Assembly: GCF_041740695.1 (NCBI RefSeq)
Contig: NZ_JBGSLK010000113.1
Span: 240,563 to 304,562, forward strand
DNA length: 64,000 nucleotides
Reading direction: 5' to 3'
Origin: Haliscomenobacter sp041740695
GTDB lineage: Bacteria; Bacteroidota; Bacteroidia; Chitinophagales; Saprospiraceae
A program made the position numbers and the translations under genes. Below, piece by piece: positions 32,771-41,378 of the stretch. Numbering within the stretch: position 1 is the stretch's first letter; each line of letters begins with the position of its first letter. The notes beneath the pieces were generated by a model that saw only the letters and a program-made list of their open reading frames with translations, was not told where the DNA came from and did not search any database.

Positions 32771-35279
32771 ATTTCCCAATTGAAATCATGTTTGCAAAAA
32801 GCCGGAACGCCCCAGGCACGCCCGCAGGCAATTGCCGAAACCAGGAATAACCCGTGTAGATGTAATACCCCGATCCGTATTTGGCCACCAACAAGCCGCC
32901 ATCGCGGGCGGGTTCTCCGGGGTCATTGGAAGAGAGGATGGCGTCAAAATTCGTTTTGTCCCAATCGTTGGGGAAATACAGGCCGCGTTCTTGTACCCAG
33001 CCACTGAAGTCCTGGGCTGTGATCTTGTTGGGTTGATTCAAGATTTTGTGCTCAGGTTTGAGGAAACGAACCTCGGCATTTTCATCGGTTACCCGATCAC
33101 GGGACACACTCAATTTATAGGGCGCCAATTCACTGGCTTCGACTTTGTACTCAAAGTTGGTATTGTATTGCACAATCAATGTACCTCCTTTGCGGGTGTA
33201 CTCCATCAAATTGGTTTGCCGATAGGCTAAAGCGTCGATGGTATTGTAAGCACGAATCCCCATGATGACCGCGTCGTATTTGGCCAGGTTTTCGGGAGTG
33301 AGGTCTTTTTCGCTCAGCATGTCTACTTTGTAGCCGATCTGCTGCAAGCTGGCGGGAATGTCGTCTCCTGCCCCAGCTACGTACCCCAATAATTGCCCCG
33401 CTTTTTTCAACTCGATGTGGGCTACTTTGGCTTCGGCATTGAGCAACACGGTTTGAGCCGGAATATGGTCGTACTTGATTTCGAGCATTTCCTTGCTGTA
33501 ATTCTGCCCATCAATGGTCGCTACCGGGAAAATTTTGCCTTCGCTGGCGCTTGATGGAGGTGTGACCATAAATTTGATGCTCTTTTCATCTCCTTTTTTG
33601 GCTATGCTGAAACTGGCCTCAGCGGGTTCCACTTTCCAGCCAGCAGGTACACCCAATTTGAGGGTTCCGCTGATGTTTCCTTTCCCTGCTTTTACTTGCA
33701 CGCTTACCGATTTGGCGTCGTTGTCGGCAAATACCAATACTTTTTCACTCACTTTAGTAAACACAGGGGGGATAATTTCGAAAGGCCGGTAAATTTCTCC
33801 TTTGGCCGGATCTGCATCCTTGTACACAATGTCCGTTTCGTAGACGATGGGAACCCCTGCGATTTTATAGTGGTAACGGGCCTTGAAAGCGCGTTGCGTT
33901 TCAGGTTTGCCCCGCATTTGTTGATCTTTCACGGCGTACATACCCGTTGTACCGGGCTCAGTCAGCCAATAGGCACTGGTATAGGCCATGTCTTTGTTCA
34001 GGCGCACTTTACGCGGCCAGATCAGTCCCTGATTGTTGGCCAGTGGCTTGTTGAATACGGTATCCAGCCCAATCGGATCGATGCTCACTTTGTCCAATAC
34101 CACGATGGCTGGACTGCGGTTGATGACCTCGGTACGGATGGTCATTTCATCTCCAGGAGCGGCAGAAAAATCGGCAGTCGCCGTTTCGTGGTAAAGGCCC
34201 AAACAGGCTTTGATCACGTCTTTGATTTCCACCAATTTCACCCTTTTCCAATAGCCGTCGGGCAGTTTTTCGATCAATTGATACGCTTTGACTAGTTCGG
34301 GTACACTCGCCACTGGATTGTCGAAGCGAAATTTGGCTTTCACTGCCGCCAGGATGACCCCGATGGGTGCCCCACCGGGTACGCGGGTCCAGGTGGTATT
34401 GATGCCTTCAAAGAGGTCGGTTTTACTTTTGGGTTCGTCGCCTTTGATGAATTCGAAGTACTCCTGACTGGTACCCCGGGTACCCATGGAGCCAAAGCCC
34501 TGGCAACGGTGCGAACTACGGCTTTCGGCAGCAATTTCGGTATTGGATTTGCCCAGATTGGGGAAATATCCTCCGGCTTCTACACTGAACAATTTGGATT
34601 TATCAGCTTTATCAAAAGCGGCACGACTGCCAAAGAAAAACCAGGAGATGTTGAAAAAGGTACGACGGGGTTGCCAGGGCTTGACGTAAGCCAATTGCTC
34701 AGGATAAGCCTGAGGGTTGTTGGCCAAATCAAATGCTTCCACCGAAAGGACTGCAGAAGCCGTGTGGTGGCCGTGGGTAGTCCCTGCCGTGCGGTGGTCA
34801 AAACGATTGATGATCACGTCGGGTTGCCATTGCCGGATGGCCCATACGACGTCGCCCAAAACATCGTTGCGATCCCAGGTTTGGAAAGTTTCGGCAGGAT
34901 TTTTGGAAAACCCAAAATCATTGGCGCGAGTGAACATCTGCTTGCCTCCGTCAATACGCCGGGCCGCCAGCAGTTCCTGGGTACGCAGCAAACCCAACAA
35001 TTCCCGAATTTCGGGACCAATCAGGTTCTGTCCGCCATCACCACGCGTGAGCGAAAGATAAGCCACGTTGGCCTTGCGCTCACTGGCAAGATAAGAGATA
35101 AACAGGGTATTTTCATCGTCGGGGTGCGCAGCAATGTACAAGGCTGAACCTAAAAAATTCAGCTTCTTGACGGCTTCGTAAATTTCCCCGGAGGTGTAAC
35201 GTTTGGGTGCCTGGGCACGGATGGAAGTAAATGGAAGGGTCAATACCAAAAGCAAAAAGAGTATACGCCAACGCTGCAT
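32769..35279 (-). CDS. PIG-L family deacetylase, exported, multidomain
   Basis: A large 836-residue exported protein (signal peptide ends near IRAQ). The N-terminal LmbE/PIG-L domain has AHPDDENTLF (metal and catalytic Asp), SLTRGDGGQN, RRIDGG and the paired ligand THGHHTASA. Members remove N-acetyl groups from sugars such as N-acetylglucosamine using zinc. The rest (350-620) is beta-rich with NEW3-like segments (SGTLKLGVPAGWKVEPAEA), and the last 200 residues look like a Rossmann/GATase-like domain (MGIRAYNTIDALAYRQ; GGTLIVQYNTN). It probably acts on glycans in the periplasm or at the surface. Confidence 0.87.
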   Translation of the reverse strand: MQRWRILFLLLVLTLPFTSIRAQAPKRYTSGEIYEAVKKLNFLGSALYIAAHPDDENTLFISYLASERKANVAYLSLTRGDGGQNLIGPEIRELLGLLRTQELLAARRIDGGKQMFTRANDFGFSKNPAETFQTWDRNDVLGDVVWAIRQWQPDVIINRFDHRTAGTTHGHHTASAVLSVEAFDLANNPQAYPEQLAYVKPWQPRRTFFNISWFFFGSRAAFDKADKSKLFSVEAGGYFPNLGKSNTEIAAESRSSHRCQGFGSMGTRGTSQEYFEFIKGDEPKSKTDLFEGINTTWTRVPGGAPIGVILAAVKAKFRFDNPVASVPELVKAYQLIEKLPDGYWKRVKLVEIKDVIKACLGLYHETATADFSAAPGDEMTIRTEVINRSPAIVVLDKVSIDPIGLDTVFNKPLANNQGLIWPRKVRLNKDMAYTSAYWLTEPGTTGMYAVKDQQMRGKPETQRAFKARYHYKIAGVPIVYETDIVYKDADPAKGEIYRPFEIIPPVFTKVSEKVLVFADNDAKSVSVQVKAGKGNISGTLKLGVPAGWKVEPAEASFSIAKKGDEKSIKFMVTPPSSASEGKIFPVATIDGQNYSKEMLEIKYDHIPAQTVLLNAEAKVAHIELKKAGQLLGYVAGAGDDIPASLQQIGYKVDMLSEKDLTPENLAKYDAVIMGIRAYNTIDALAYRQTNLMEYTRKGGTLIVQYNTNFEYKVEASELAPYKLSVSRDRVTDENAEVRFLKPEHKILNQPNKITAQDFSGWVQERGLYFPNDWDKTNFDAILSSNDPGEPARDGGLLVAKYGSGYYIYTGYSWFRQLPAGVPGAFRLFANMISIGK

Positions 35280-35311
35280 AGGTGATTCGGTTTTGTTGCG
35301 GTAAATCGAGA

Positions 35312-35470
35312 GACCTTATTTGATTTTTTTGTGAGCTGGCGAAAATAAGTCCATTTTTACCCTAATGAGGCACGAAAAGCGGAGTTTAGTAGCACTAAAT
35401 GAGCATTTTCGGAACGAAATTAGGGTGAAAATGGGCTATTTGCAGCCGAACAAAAAAATCAAATGAGGTC
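35312..35470. repeat. Family C palindromic repeat, copy 2
   Basis: Same centre as 4254-4413 in opposite orientation (AAAAGCGGAGTTTAGTAGCA CTAAATGAGCATTTTC). The outer stem GACCTTATTTGATTTTTTTG pairs with CAAAAAAATCAAATGAGGTC and is specific to this site. Confidence 0.9.
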
Positions 35471-35578
35471 ACGGGCAAATATACATTTTGAAATGCAGAA
35501 AATTGGGGAAAGATGGGTATTGGGTCGTTTTGAAGGCGTATGGGGGGAAAATGAAATACAATTGAACGTTTGTGAAAG

Positions 35579-35745
35579 AGGAGTCATCCCGAATTTTCAA
35601 TATAAAATCAACACAAATAAAATTAACACAAAGAACCCATCGAGGTAGCACAAAGGACACAAAGTTAGACGTTGACGGCGCTTCGCTTTGTGTCCTTTGT
35701 GTCCTCTTTTTTATCCTTTGTGCTAAAAAAATGCCGCTTTAGTGA
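35579..35745. repeat. Family E palindromic repeat, copy 1
   Basis: Inner stem GCACAAAGGACACAAAG / CTTTGTGTCCTTTGTG around a loop TTAGACGTTGACGGCGCTTCG. A left flank GAGTCATCCCGAATTTTCAA is shared with the copy at 59735. With family C it fills most of the 510-base gap; no gene is seen in that gap. Confidence 0.85.
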
Positions 35746-35790
35746 TGTCCTGATTATCCGGCATGACCAACAGCTTCATTCAAGTAATGG

Positions 35791-36147
35791 CTACTTCCTT
35801 TTGGGCAAAGCCTGACGGGTCCACAACGCGCCCAGCAAATCCACAACCCCAAAAAGAATCAAAGTTGGCCCTGCCATTTTTAAGAGCACAAACGCTCCAA
35901 AAAACAAAATCACAGTCAAACGAGAAGTAACGGTCATGCGGAAAAAAGTGACCAAATCAGACTTGGCGGCCTCCCAATAATAATAAGCCAGAGTAAGTAC
36001 CAACATGCCAATGACCCGAATCCATACTTCGTTGGTTGAAGGCAGTTGGAATAGGTTCAAGAGCATATTCGGGACAATCAGGAGGGTAAGTCCCAGGCCT
36101 ACCAGATAAATAGAGAAATAAAAAATGGTTTTTGCTGCTGCGCTCAT
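35791..36147 (-). CDS. Small integral membrane protein
   Basis: A 118-residue inner-membrane protein with four likely transmembrane helices (YFSIYLVGLGLTLLIVPNML; VIGMLVLTLAYYYWEAA; SRLTVILFFGAFVLLKM; LILFGVVDLLGALWTRQ). A conserved-looking loop has LFQLPSTNEVWIRVIGML. Bacteroidota carry many such four-helix proteins annotated as hypothetical, and no function can be given. A longer upstream frame exists; the ATG giving MSAAAKTIFYF was preferred because the upstream extension looks non-coding. It follows the trehalose gene on the same strand (105 bases). Confidence 0.7.
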   Translation of the reverse strand: MSAAAKTIFYFSIYLVGLGLTLLIVPNMLLNLFQLPSTNEVWIRVIGMLVLTLAYYYWEAAKSDLVTFFRMTVTSRLTVILFFGAFVLLKMAGPTLILFGVVDLLGALWTRQALPKRK

Positions 36148-36252
36148 ATGATTAGGATTTAAGGTGACAAGGGGGAGCATAAGCACAGCCGGGCGATTAT
36201 TTTTCCAAATATAAAAAATTGATTCAATAAAGCTGAAAATCAAACGGAAAAC

Positions 36253-38442
36253 CTAAAACCCAGCCGTCACCAGCTCCGCCAACAATCCCCTTACCTCTTC
36301 CACATTCGCCAGCGTATACCGGGCTGCACTCTGCTCCAGCCCTACTTTCACCGTGAAAGAATGATCTTCCGGCAATACCCGAAACACATCCTCGTCCGTG
36401 CGGTCATCGCCGATGGCTAGCACAAAATCCCAGTCCTGTTCATTGAGCCAGCTTAGGGTCGCTTTGCCTTTGCTCACACTGGCGTGTTTGACTTCCACTA
36501 CTTTGTTGCCTTCCAGTACTTGTAGGTCGAGGTTGGCGGTGATGTACAAGAGTCCATCGCGGATTTCGCGTACGCGTTTTTCACCCAGGTCGCGGTCGAT
36601 GCGGCGGTAATGCCAGGCCAGGGAATAATCTTTTTCTTCTACAAATGAGCCGGGGGTACGTTCCACCAGGTGCTCCAGTACGGGGCGGATGTCCGTTTTC
36701 CAGGTATTGGACAAGCCCGGGTTGATTTTCCACTGCCCGTTGCGTTTGATCCACACGCCGTGTTCGCCAGCCATATCGATGCCGAGTGGCCCGAGCCAGG
36801 TTTGGAGGGTTTGGTGGTCACGGCCACTATTGATGATCAATTTGTTGCCCACAATGCTACTCAACTGACTCAACAAACGCATCAAATCCGCATCGGGAGC
36901 AACCGCCTGAGGGTCAGGATGAAAGGACATCAGGGTGCCATCGTAATCCAGGATGATCAGGCGATTCTGGGCAGTACGGTATTTTTCCAGCAGGATATTG
37001 CGATGGGGGCCATGCAAGAGTACCATATTGTTGAAAGCTTGTTGTTGTTCCATGAGTCGTTTTTGTTCCTGCACAAAAGTATTCGCCCAGTGTTTGACAT
37101 TGTAGCGTTTGATGTGTTGTTGCATGGTTTCCATGCGCCACACCTGCTCATTTTCGTTCATTTCCAAGGCCTGTTTGATCACCTCCGCCATCTTGTTGAT
37201 GTCGTGGGGGTTGACCAGCAATGCCGAGCTCAATTCGTTGGCAGCCCCGGCCATTTCGCTGAGGATGAGCACTCCATGTTTGTGTTCATCCTTGGCAGCG
37301 ATGTATTCTTTGGCAACCAGGTTCATGCCATCCCGCAGGGGTGTGATCATCGCGATGTCCGCTACCTGATACAAGGTGCTCAACTCATTAAAATTCAAGG
37401 AGCGGTACAGGTATTGGATCGGCATCCAGTCAAAAGTACCGTAAGCACTGTTGAGTTTGCCGACCAGGGTATCGATGCTCTGCTTGAGCTTGCGGTAATT
37501 GTCCACGTTGGAACGGGAAGGCACTGCAATCAGCACCAGCGAAACCTTACCAATGTATTCTGGGTAACGCTCGATGAACTGTTCAAAAGCCTTGATGCGC
37601 TGCGGAATACCCTTCGTATAATCCAGTCGGTCGATGGAAATGATGATGCGCCGATTCCTGGCCAGTTGTTTGATTTTAAACGAATCGTCGTTGGCAAACA
37701 AATCAATGCCGGGGTGAGCGTATTTTTCATAATCAATCCCCATGGGAAAAACGTCCACATTGATCAGGCGATTGCCTACGCGTAGTTTGCCGTACAGGTG
37801 CTCATGCCCGCCCAAACGATAGGCGGCACTGAGGAAGTGGCGCATGTAGCCAAAGGTGTGGAAACCGATTTGATCGGCGCCCAAAAGGCCTTTCAACAAA
37901 GCTTCGCGCCAGGGCAGCACCCGGAAAATCTCGTAAGAAGGAAAAGGGATGTGGAGAAAAAAACCAATCGAGTTCTGGGGCGCAAACTCACGGATCATCG
38001 CGGGTAGCAACATCAACTGATAGTCGTGAACCCAAATGAGGTCTTCGGGTTGGATGATGGGTTTGAGGGCTTCCGCAAATTTTTGATTGACCAAACTGTA
38101 AGCCTCCCAATACTCATCCTGATAGGTGGTGTACTGGGTAAAATAGTGAAAATGCGGCCAGATGGTTTTGTTGCTAAATCCCTCGTAGTAGAGTTCAATT
38201 TCTTTTTTACTCAAAAAAACGGGCACCAATCCGGTTTTGAGCAGGTCTTCGCGCACCTGATTCTGGGTTGCCAGATCGACGATTTCTTCCCCTGGCCAGC
38301 CTACCCAAACCCGCTCAAGGGAGTCATCCAAAGAGTTGAGTCCAGTAGCCAGGCCTCCCGCGCTAGATGAATAACTCAAGCCCGCGCCATTTTGCTGAAT
38401 GGTGAGGGGAAGTCGGTTGGAGATGATGACGATGCGGCCCAT
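36253..38442 (-). CDS. Bifunctional trehalose-6-phosphate synthase/phosphatase
   Basis: Cytoplasmic fusion of 729 residues that makes trehalose from UDP-glucose (or another NDP-glucose) and glucose-6-phosphate. Residues 1-480 are the GT20 OtsA domain (YHY-rich HFHYFTQYTTYQDEYWEAY, VWVHDYQLMLLP, GFFLHIPFPSYE, RLDYTKGIPQRI, RDGMNLVAKEYIA). Residues about 490-729 are the HAD-type OtsB phosphatase (LIILDYDGTLMSFHPDP with nucleophile Asp, INSGRD, GDDRTDEDVF). Such fusions give trehalose for osmotic and desiccation tolerance. Expressed alone, with a short intergenic inverted repeat upstream and a membrane-protein gene 105 bases downstream. Confidence 0.96.
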   Translation of the reverse strand: MGRIVIISNRLPLTIQQNGAGLSYSSSAGGLATGLNSLDDSLERVWVGWPGEEIVDLATQNQVREDLLKTGLVPVFLSKKEIELYYEGFSNKTIWPHFHYFTQYTTYQDEYWEAYSLVNQKFAEALKPIIQPEDLIWVHDYQLMLLPAMIREFAPQNSIGFFLHIPFPSYEIFRVLPWREALLKGLLGADQIGFHTFGYMRHFLSAAYRLGGHEHLYGKLRVGNRLINVDVFPMGIDYEKYAHPGIDLFANDDSFKIKQLARNRRIIISIDRLDYTKGIPQRIKAFEQFIERYPEYIGKVSLVLIAVPSRSNVDNYRKLKQSIDTLVGKLNSAYGTFDWMPIQYLYRSLNFNELSTLYQVADIAMITPLRDGMNLVAKEYIAAKDEHKHGVLILSEMAGAANELSSALLVNPHDINKMAEVIKQALEMNENEQVWRMETMQQHIKRYNVKHWANTFVQEQKRLMEQQQAFNNMVLLHGPHRNILLEKYRTAQNRLIILDYDGTLMSFHPDPQAVAPDADLMRLLSQLSSIVGNKLIINSGRDHQTLQTWLGPLGIDMAGEHGVWIKRNGQWKINPGLSNTWKTDIRPVLEHLVERTPGSFVEEKDYSLAWHYRRIDRDLGEKRVREIRDGLLYITANLDLQVLEGNKVVEVKHASVSKGKATLSWLNEQDWDFVLAIGDDRTDEDVFRVLPEDHSFTVKVGLEQSAARYTLANVEEVRGLLAELVTAGF

Positions 38443-38452
38443 TGATTGAGGT

Positions 38453-38604
38453 TTTCGGATTTCGGGATTTCGGATCTCGGCTGGAGCTTTGCGTTTAGCA
38501 TTTATAACTCATTCATTACTTAGTTTTCAAAACTAAAAACCAAATCGGGATTAATCAAAATTCCCGAAAATAAGCAGTGACCGAAATCCGAAATCTCGAA
38601 ATCC
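38453..38604. repeat. Inverted GGATTTCG / CGAAATCC arms in the otsAB upstream gap
   Basis: TTTCGGATTTCGGGATTTCG faces CCGAAATCCGAAATCTCGAA about 100 bases later. Both arms are built of an 8-9 base unit repeated two or three times. The gap between otsAB and the conserved hypothetical gene holds nothing else but the terminator below. Confidence 0.75.
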
Positions 38605-38610
38605 AAAATG

Positions 38611-38640
38611 AAAAAGGCGAACCTAAGATCCGGCCCGCCT
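38611..38640 (-). terminator. Terminator of the conserved hypothetical gene
   Basis: On the minus strand AGGCGGGCCGG and CCTTAGGTTCGCCT-like arms pair imperfectly and run into TTTTT. Confidence 0.6.
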
Positions 38641-38666
38641 ATATTTTCCTTTAACCATTTAATAGC

Positions 38667-40055
38667 CTATTCTGCCTTTTTCTTCCGCCGTGTTTTGAAC
38701 ATTTCGACTACTTCTTTTTCCTTGAGGAAGCCGAAATCGACGAAAACAGAAGCGACAAATTTCTTGATGTCTTGGTAGTCCTTACCCCGCTTGTCGACAA
38801 ATCGAGTCAGTGAGCGGGTAACGAAGTTCATCGACAAGTCTTTCAAACCCTGGTTGAACTGTTCGTTTACAAAAATGCGCATGTAGATCGAGAATTGTTT
38901 CGAAATGTCGAACAAATCGGGATAATTGCGCTCTTCCAGGTTGCTGATGAAACGATTGAAGTATTGGAAAACGGTTTGCCGCACACATTCGTTGATGGTC
39001 GACATGCCTTCATGTTTGTTGTAAAACACTTTTACCGCTTCGTGTGCTTCTTCGTTGATGTAGCCTTTATCGTGAATGATGTCGAGCACTTGGTAGTATT
39101 CGCTCAACTTGTCGTTGTAGGTTTTATCGACGAGGGCTGACATTTTTTTGTCTGCCTCGGGCAAAATTTTAAGTACTGGGTGATGGTGCAATTCCATCAA
39201 AAAATGCAAGAAGCGCTCGCTGAATCCAGTCGATTTTTCCCGAACTTTATTAAAAATGTTACTCAGTTGTTTGCGGCTGGCATCGCTCAGTTCGTAGAAC
39301 ATCGCGTAAATGGCCATCACCTGCATGTGCTCGGTAGTGCCTTGCAATGATTCGTTGAGCACAAACTTGTCCAATGGTTCCAACAAACTGGCATTGTTCA
39401 CCTTGACCGAAGCCCGGTGAATCAAAAAGTTCTTCAGTGGGTTGAAAAGCACGGGAAGGTCTGCGGCAGTGTTGGGAAATTCTGCGGTATGGAAATGATC
39501 GTTGCGAAATTGGTTATGGTAACGATCCAGGCCCACCTTACGATCGCTGTCCCGACGGTAACGATCCAGTTTTTGCCCTTGCAGGTAATAGCGGATGCGT
39601 TTGTTGGTGATGCTGTTGATCAGGTTGGTGATCCAGATATCGCTACTCAGCGCAAAACCAATTTGGATGGTTTGGCCAATCCGCTTTTTTATGATTTCAA
39701 AATTGGTAGAGCCACAAATGGCCAGCAGGATGTCCTTGAAGTGCTCCTGTGGGCGCACGTACTTGACCTGCTCATTGACCTCGCCCCGTAACACGGAATA
39801 CCCCAGAATTTTGGGTAAAAACAAGCCCTCAAAGATCGGGTCGAGTAAGACCAACTCAAAGGAAATGAGTTGCAATGGATTGTCTTTGGCAACCGCTTCG
39901 TAAATAAGGGCGATGCGTGGTTCGTATAACTCTTTCAGGCGCGTGAAGTCTTCTTCCTCTTCGCTATCCAGGTACCGGGCCAGTTCGTCAGATTCTTGAA
40001 TTTCGGAGGCGATGGTTTCCAGTTCTTCCAAGTATTGCTGATCGAGTTCGTACAT
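38667..40055 (-). CDS. Conserved hypothetical protein, helical
   Basis: A 462-residue cytoplasmic protein, not recognised. It is strongly helical and acidic at the start (LEELETIASEIQESDELA), with basic mid and end regions (KLDRYRRDSDRKVGL; KTRRKKKAE). There is no signal peptide or membrane segment. A helical array is likely (repeated patterns such as LNPLKNFLIHRASVK and FLHFLMELHHHPVLKI). It has a consensus promoter and an operator-like palindrome of its own. It lies after rpsP where rimM/trmD often follow in other bacteria, but shares no similarity with those. Confidence 0.7.
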   Translation of the reverse strand: MYELDQQYLEELETIASEIQESDELARYLDSEEEEDFTRLKELYEPRIALIYEAVAKDNPLQLISFELVLLDPIFEGLFLPKILGYSVLRGEVNEQVKYVRPQEHFKDILLAICGSTNFEIIKKRIGQTIQIGFALSSDIWITNLINSITNKRIRYYLQGQKLDRYRRDSDRKVGLDRYHNQFRNDHFHTAEFPNTAADLPVLFNPLKNFLIHRASVKVNNASLLEPLDKFVLNESLQGTTEHMQVMAIYAMFYELSDASRKQLSNIFNKVREKSTGFSERFLHFLMELHHHPVLKILPEADKKMSALVDKTYNDKLSEYYQVLDIIHDKGYINEEAHEAVKVFYNKHEGMSTINECVRQTVFQYFNRFISNLEERNYPDLFDISKQFSIYMRIFVNEQFNQGLKDLSMNFVTRSLTRFVDKRGKDYQDIKKFVASVFVDFGFLKEKEVVEMFKTRRKKKAE

Positions 40056-40150
40056 ATGCCTGCTCTTTTTAAAGGCAAACCTGATAGTGCAACTTAAAGC
40101 ACTACCAGGTCCGCGATATATTAATGATTAAAGTATAGCCTTGTTGGGTT

Positions 40151-40165
40151 GGACAAAATTTGTCC
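40151..40165. promoter_or_regulatory. Operator-like palindrome at a transcription start
   Basis: GGACAAA-A-TTTGTCC, a perfect 7+1+7 palindrome placed just downstream of the expected start of the 40055 gene. A further half-site GGACAAAG overlaps the -7 box. Confidence 0.45.
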
Positions 40166-40175
40166 GGTATTAGGA

Positions 40176-40206
40176 CAAAGATAAATCCTTTGGGGCGAAT
40201 CTCCAA
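40176..40206 (-). promoter_or_regulatory. Promoter of the conserved hypothetical gene
   Basis: On the minus strand TTTG with TTG at 40206-40204, 20-base spacer, TATCTTTG at 40183-40176. Full consensus match; the leader would be about 115 bases. Confidence 0.7.
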
Positions 40207-40237
40207 ATGAAAGATTCAAGAGTTTGTTTAAGTTTTA

Positions 40238-40270
40238 TTCAGGGTTCGAACTTAGGATCCGAACCCTGAA
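40238..40270 (-). terminator. rpsP terminator
   Basis: On the minus strand TTCAGGGTTCG and CGAACCCTGAA pair perfectly and are followed by TAAAAC; the T-run is short. It begins 9 bases past the rpsP stop. Confidence 0.75.
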
Positions 40271-40279
40271 TGGAGCTGC

Positions 40280-40810
40280 TTATTCAGCAGGTGCTTCGCT
40301 GGTTTCTTCAGCAGGAGTTTCTTCAGCTACGGCCTCAGTCACTTCTTCTTCTGCTTCTACTTCAGCTACTGGCTCTTCTACTACGGGTACGGGTTTAGCC
40401 TTCGCTACACCAGATACTGCCAAACGGAAAGCTTCTTTCTCATCAGCAGTTTTTTGTACACGAGCAGCGGTTTTCGACTCCTTGGCATCAACCCAAGCTT
40501 GGAACTTCTCAGTTGCTTCTTCAATGGTCATTGAACCTTTGGCAACCCCACGCATGAGGTGCTTGCGGTAATAGACTCCTTTGAAGCGCAAGATCGCACG
40601 AACGGTATCGGTAGGCTGAGCACCTTTGCTCACCCAATCATAAGCGCGGTCACGATCGATTTCGATAGTGGCAGGCTTGGTCATTGGGTTGTAAGATCCC
40701 AGGTTGTCGATGAAACGTCCATCACGAGGAGAGCGAGAATCGGCTACCACAATTTGGTAGAATGGGCGTTTTTTGCGGCCCATGCGCTGCAATCTAATTC
40801 TAACAGCCAT
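40280..40810 (-). CDS. rpsP: 30S ribosomal protein S16
   Basis: Structural protein of the small ribosomal subunit. Residues 1-88 are the S16 fold (AVRIRLQRMGRKKRPFYQIV, DSRSPRDGRFI, LGSYNP, RAYDWVSKGAQPTDTVRAIL). The remaining 88 residues are a Lys/Ala then Glu/Ala-rich extension (EEPVAEVEAEEEVTEAVAEE), longer than the usual 80-90 aa protein but common in Bacteroidota. Has its own consensus promoter 75 bases upstream and terminator, so it is not part of an rpsP-rimM-trmD-rplS operon here. Confidence 0.97.
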   Translation of the reverse strand: MAVRIRLQRMGRKKRPFYQIVVADSRSPRDGRFIDNLGSYNPMTKPATIEIDRDRAYDWVSKGAQPTDTVRAILRFKGVYYRKHLMRGVAKGSMTIEEATEKFQAWVDAKESKTAARVQKTADEKEAFRLAVSGVAKAKPVPVVEEPVAEVEAEEEVTEAVAEETPAEETSEAPAE

Positions 40811-40883
40811 TGTTGGTTAACAATTACAAGGTTAAACCATGACCTACTTACCTTGGCGAACAAGCGGTAGGTCCTGAGCGCGG

Positions 40884-40914
40884 CAAATGTAATATGATTT
40901 CAGGAGTTATACAA
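40884..40914 (-). promoter_or_regulatory. rpsP promoter
   Basis: On the minus strand TTG (40914-40912), 20-base spacer, TACATTTG (40891-40884). Full consensus match, with a leader of about 65 bases before the ATG. Confidence 0.8.
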
Positions 40915-41025
40915 GGTTTTAGACGTTTATTTACTAAGGAATTTGGGAAGTAGCCGTCCTAGATGGCTTAGATTCAAAATTCATCCTTTATTTATGCATC
41001 AACAATCACTAAGGGTTGAATATTC

Positions 41026-41074
41026 TGTTGTTTATTTTATGCAAAAATGATAAATTTGCTAATAATAAACAACA
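41026..41074 (+). promoter_or_regulatory. hipBA promoter with flanking operator
   Basis: A perfect 11-bp inverted repeat TGTTGTTTATT (41026-41036) and AATAAACAACA (41064-41074) brackets a promoter: TTG at 41028-41030, 20-base spacer, TAAATTTG at 41051-41058. The left arm covers -33 and the right arm the start site, as expected for autorepression by HipB. Confidence 0.75.
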
Positions 41075-41078
41075 CCTT

Positions 41079-41378
41079 ATGAAAAGCAAAAAACAAATGC
41101 TCTTCCCGAAGCATTTAAAAATCTTCGAGCAAGTGGGCCAAAACATCAAATTAGCCCGGAAAAGACGTAAACTGACTACTATACAAGTTGCCGAAAGAGC
41201 GGATATCAACCGAGCCACACTTTATCAAATAGAAAAAGGGAACCCAGGGGTGTCAATGGGTGCTTATTTCAATGTACTGCGCGTTCTGGGACTACAGGAT
41301 GATTTTTTAAAATTGGCTGCAGACGATGAATTGGGCAGGAAACTCCAGGATTTGGAACTTTTAGGCAAAGAGAAATGA
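41079..41378 (+). CDS. hipB: HipB-like XRE antitoxin / repressor
   Basis: A 99-residue DNA-binding protein. The XRE helix-turn-helix spans about 20-75 (VGQNIKLARKRRKLTTIQVA, ERADINRATLYQIEKGNPGV, MGAYFNVLRVLGL). The C-terminal 25 residues are acidic and would contact HipA. The start chosen is the ATG right after the operator; an upstream in-frame codon would lie within the promoter. The stop overlaps the hipA start (ATGA), a sign of coupled translation. It should neutralise HipA and repress its own operon. Confidence 0.85.
   Translation: MKSKKQMLFPKHLKIFEQVGQNIKLARKRRKLTTIQVAERADINRATLYQIEKGNPGVSMGAYFNVLRVLGLQDDFLKLAADDELGRKLQDLELLGKEK

Noticed and set aside
40238..40270. tRNA-like GGTTCGAA element
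   Set aside because: It is one arm of the rpsP terminator hairpin; no cloverleaf is possible.
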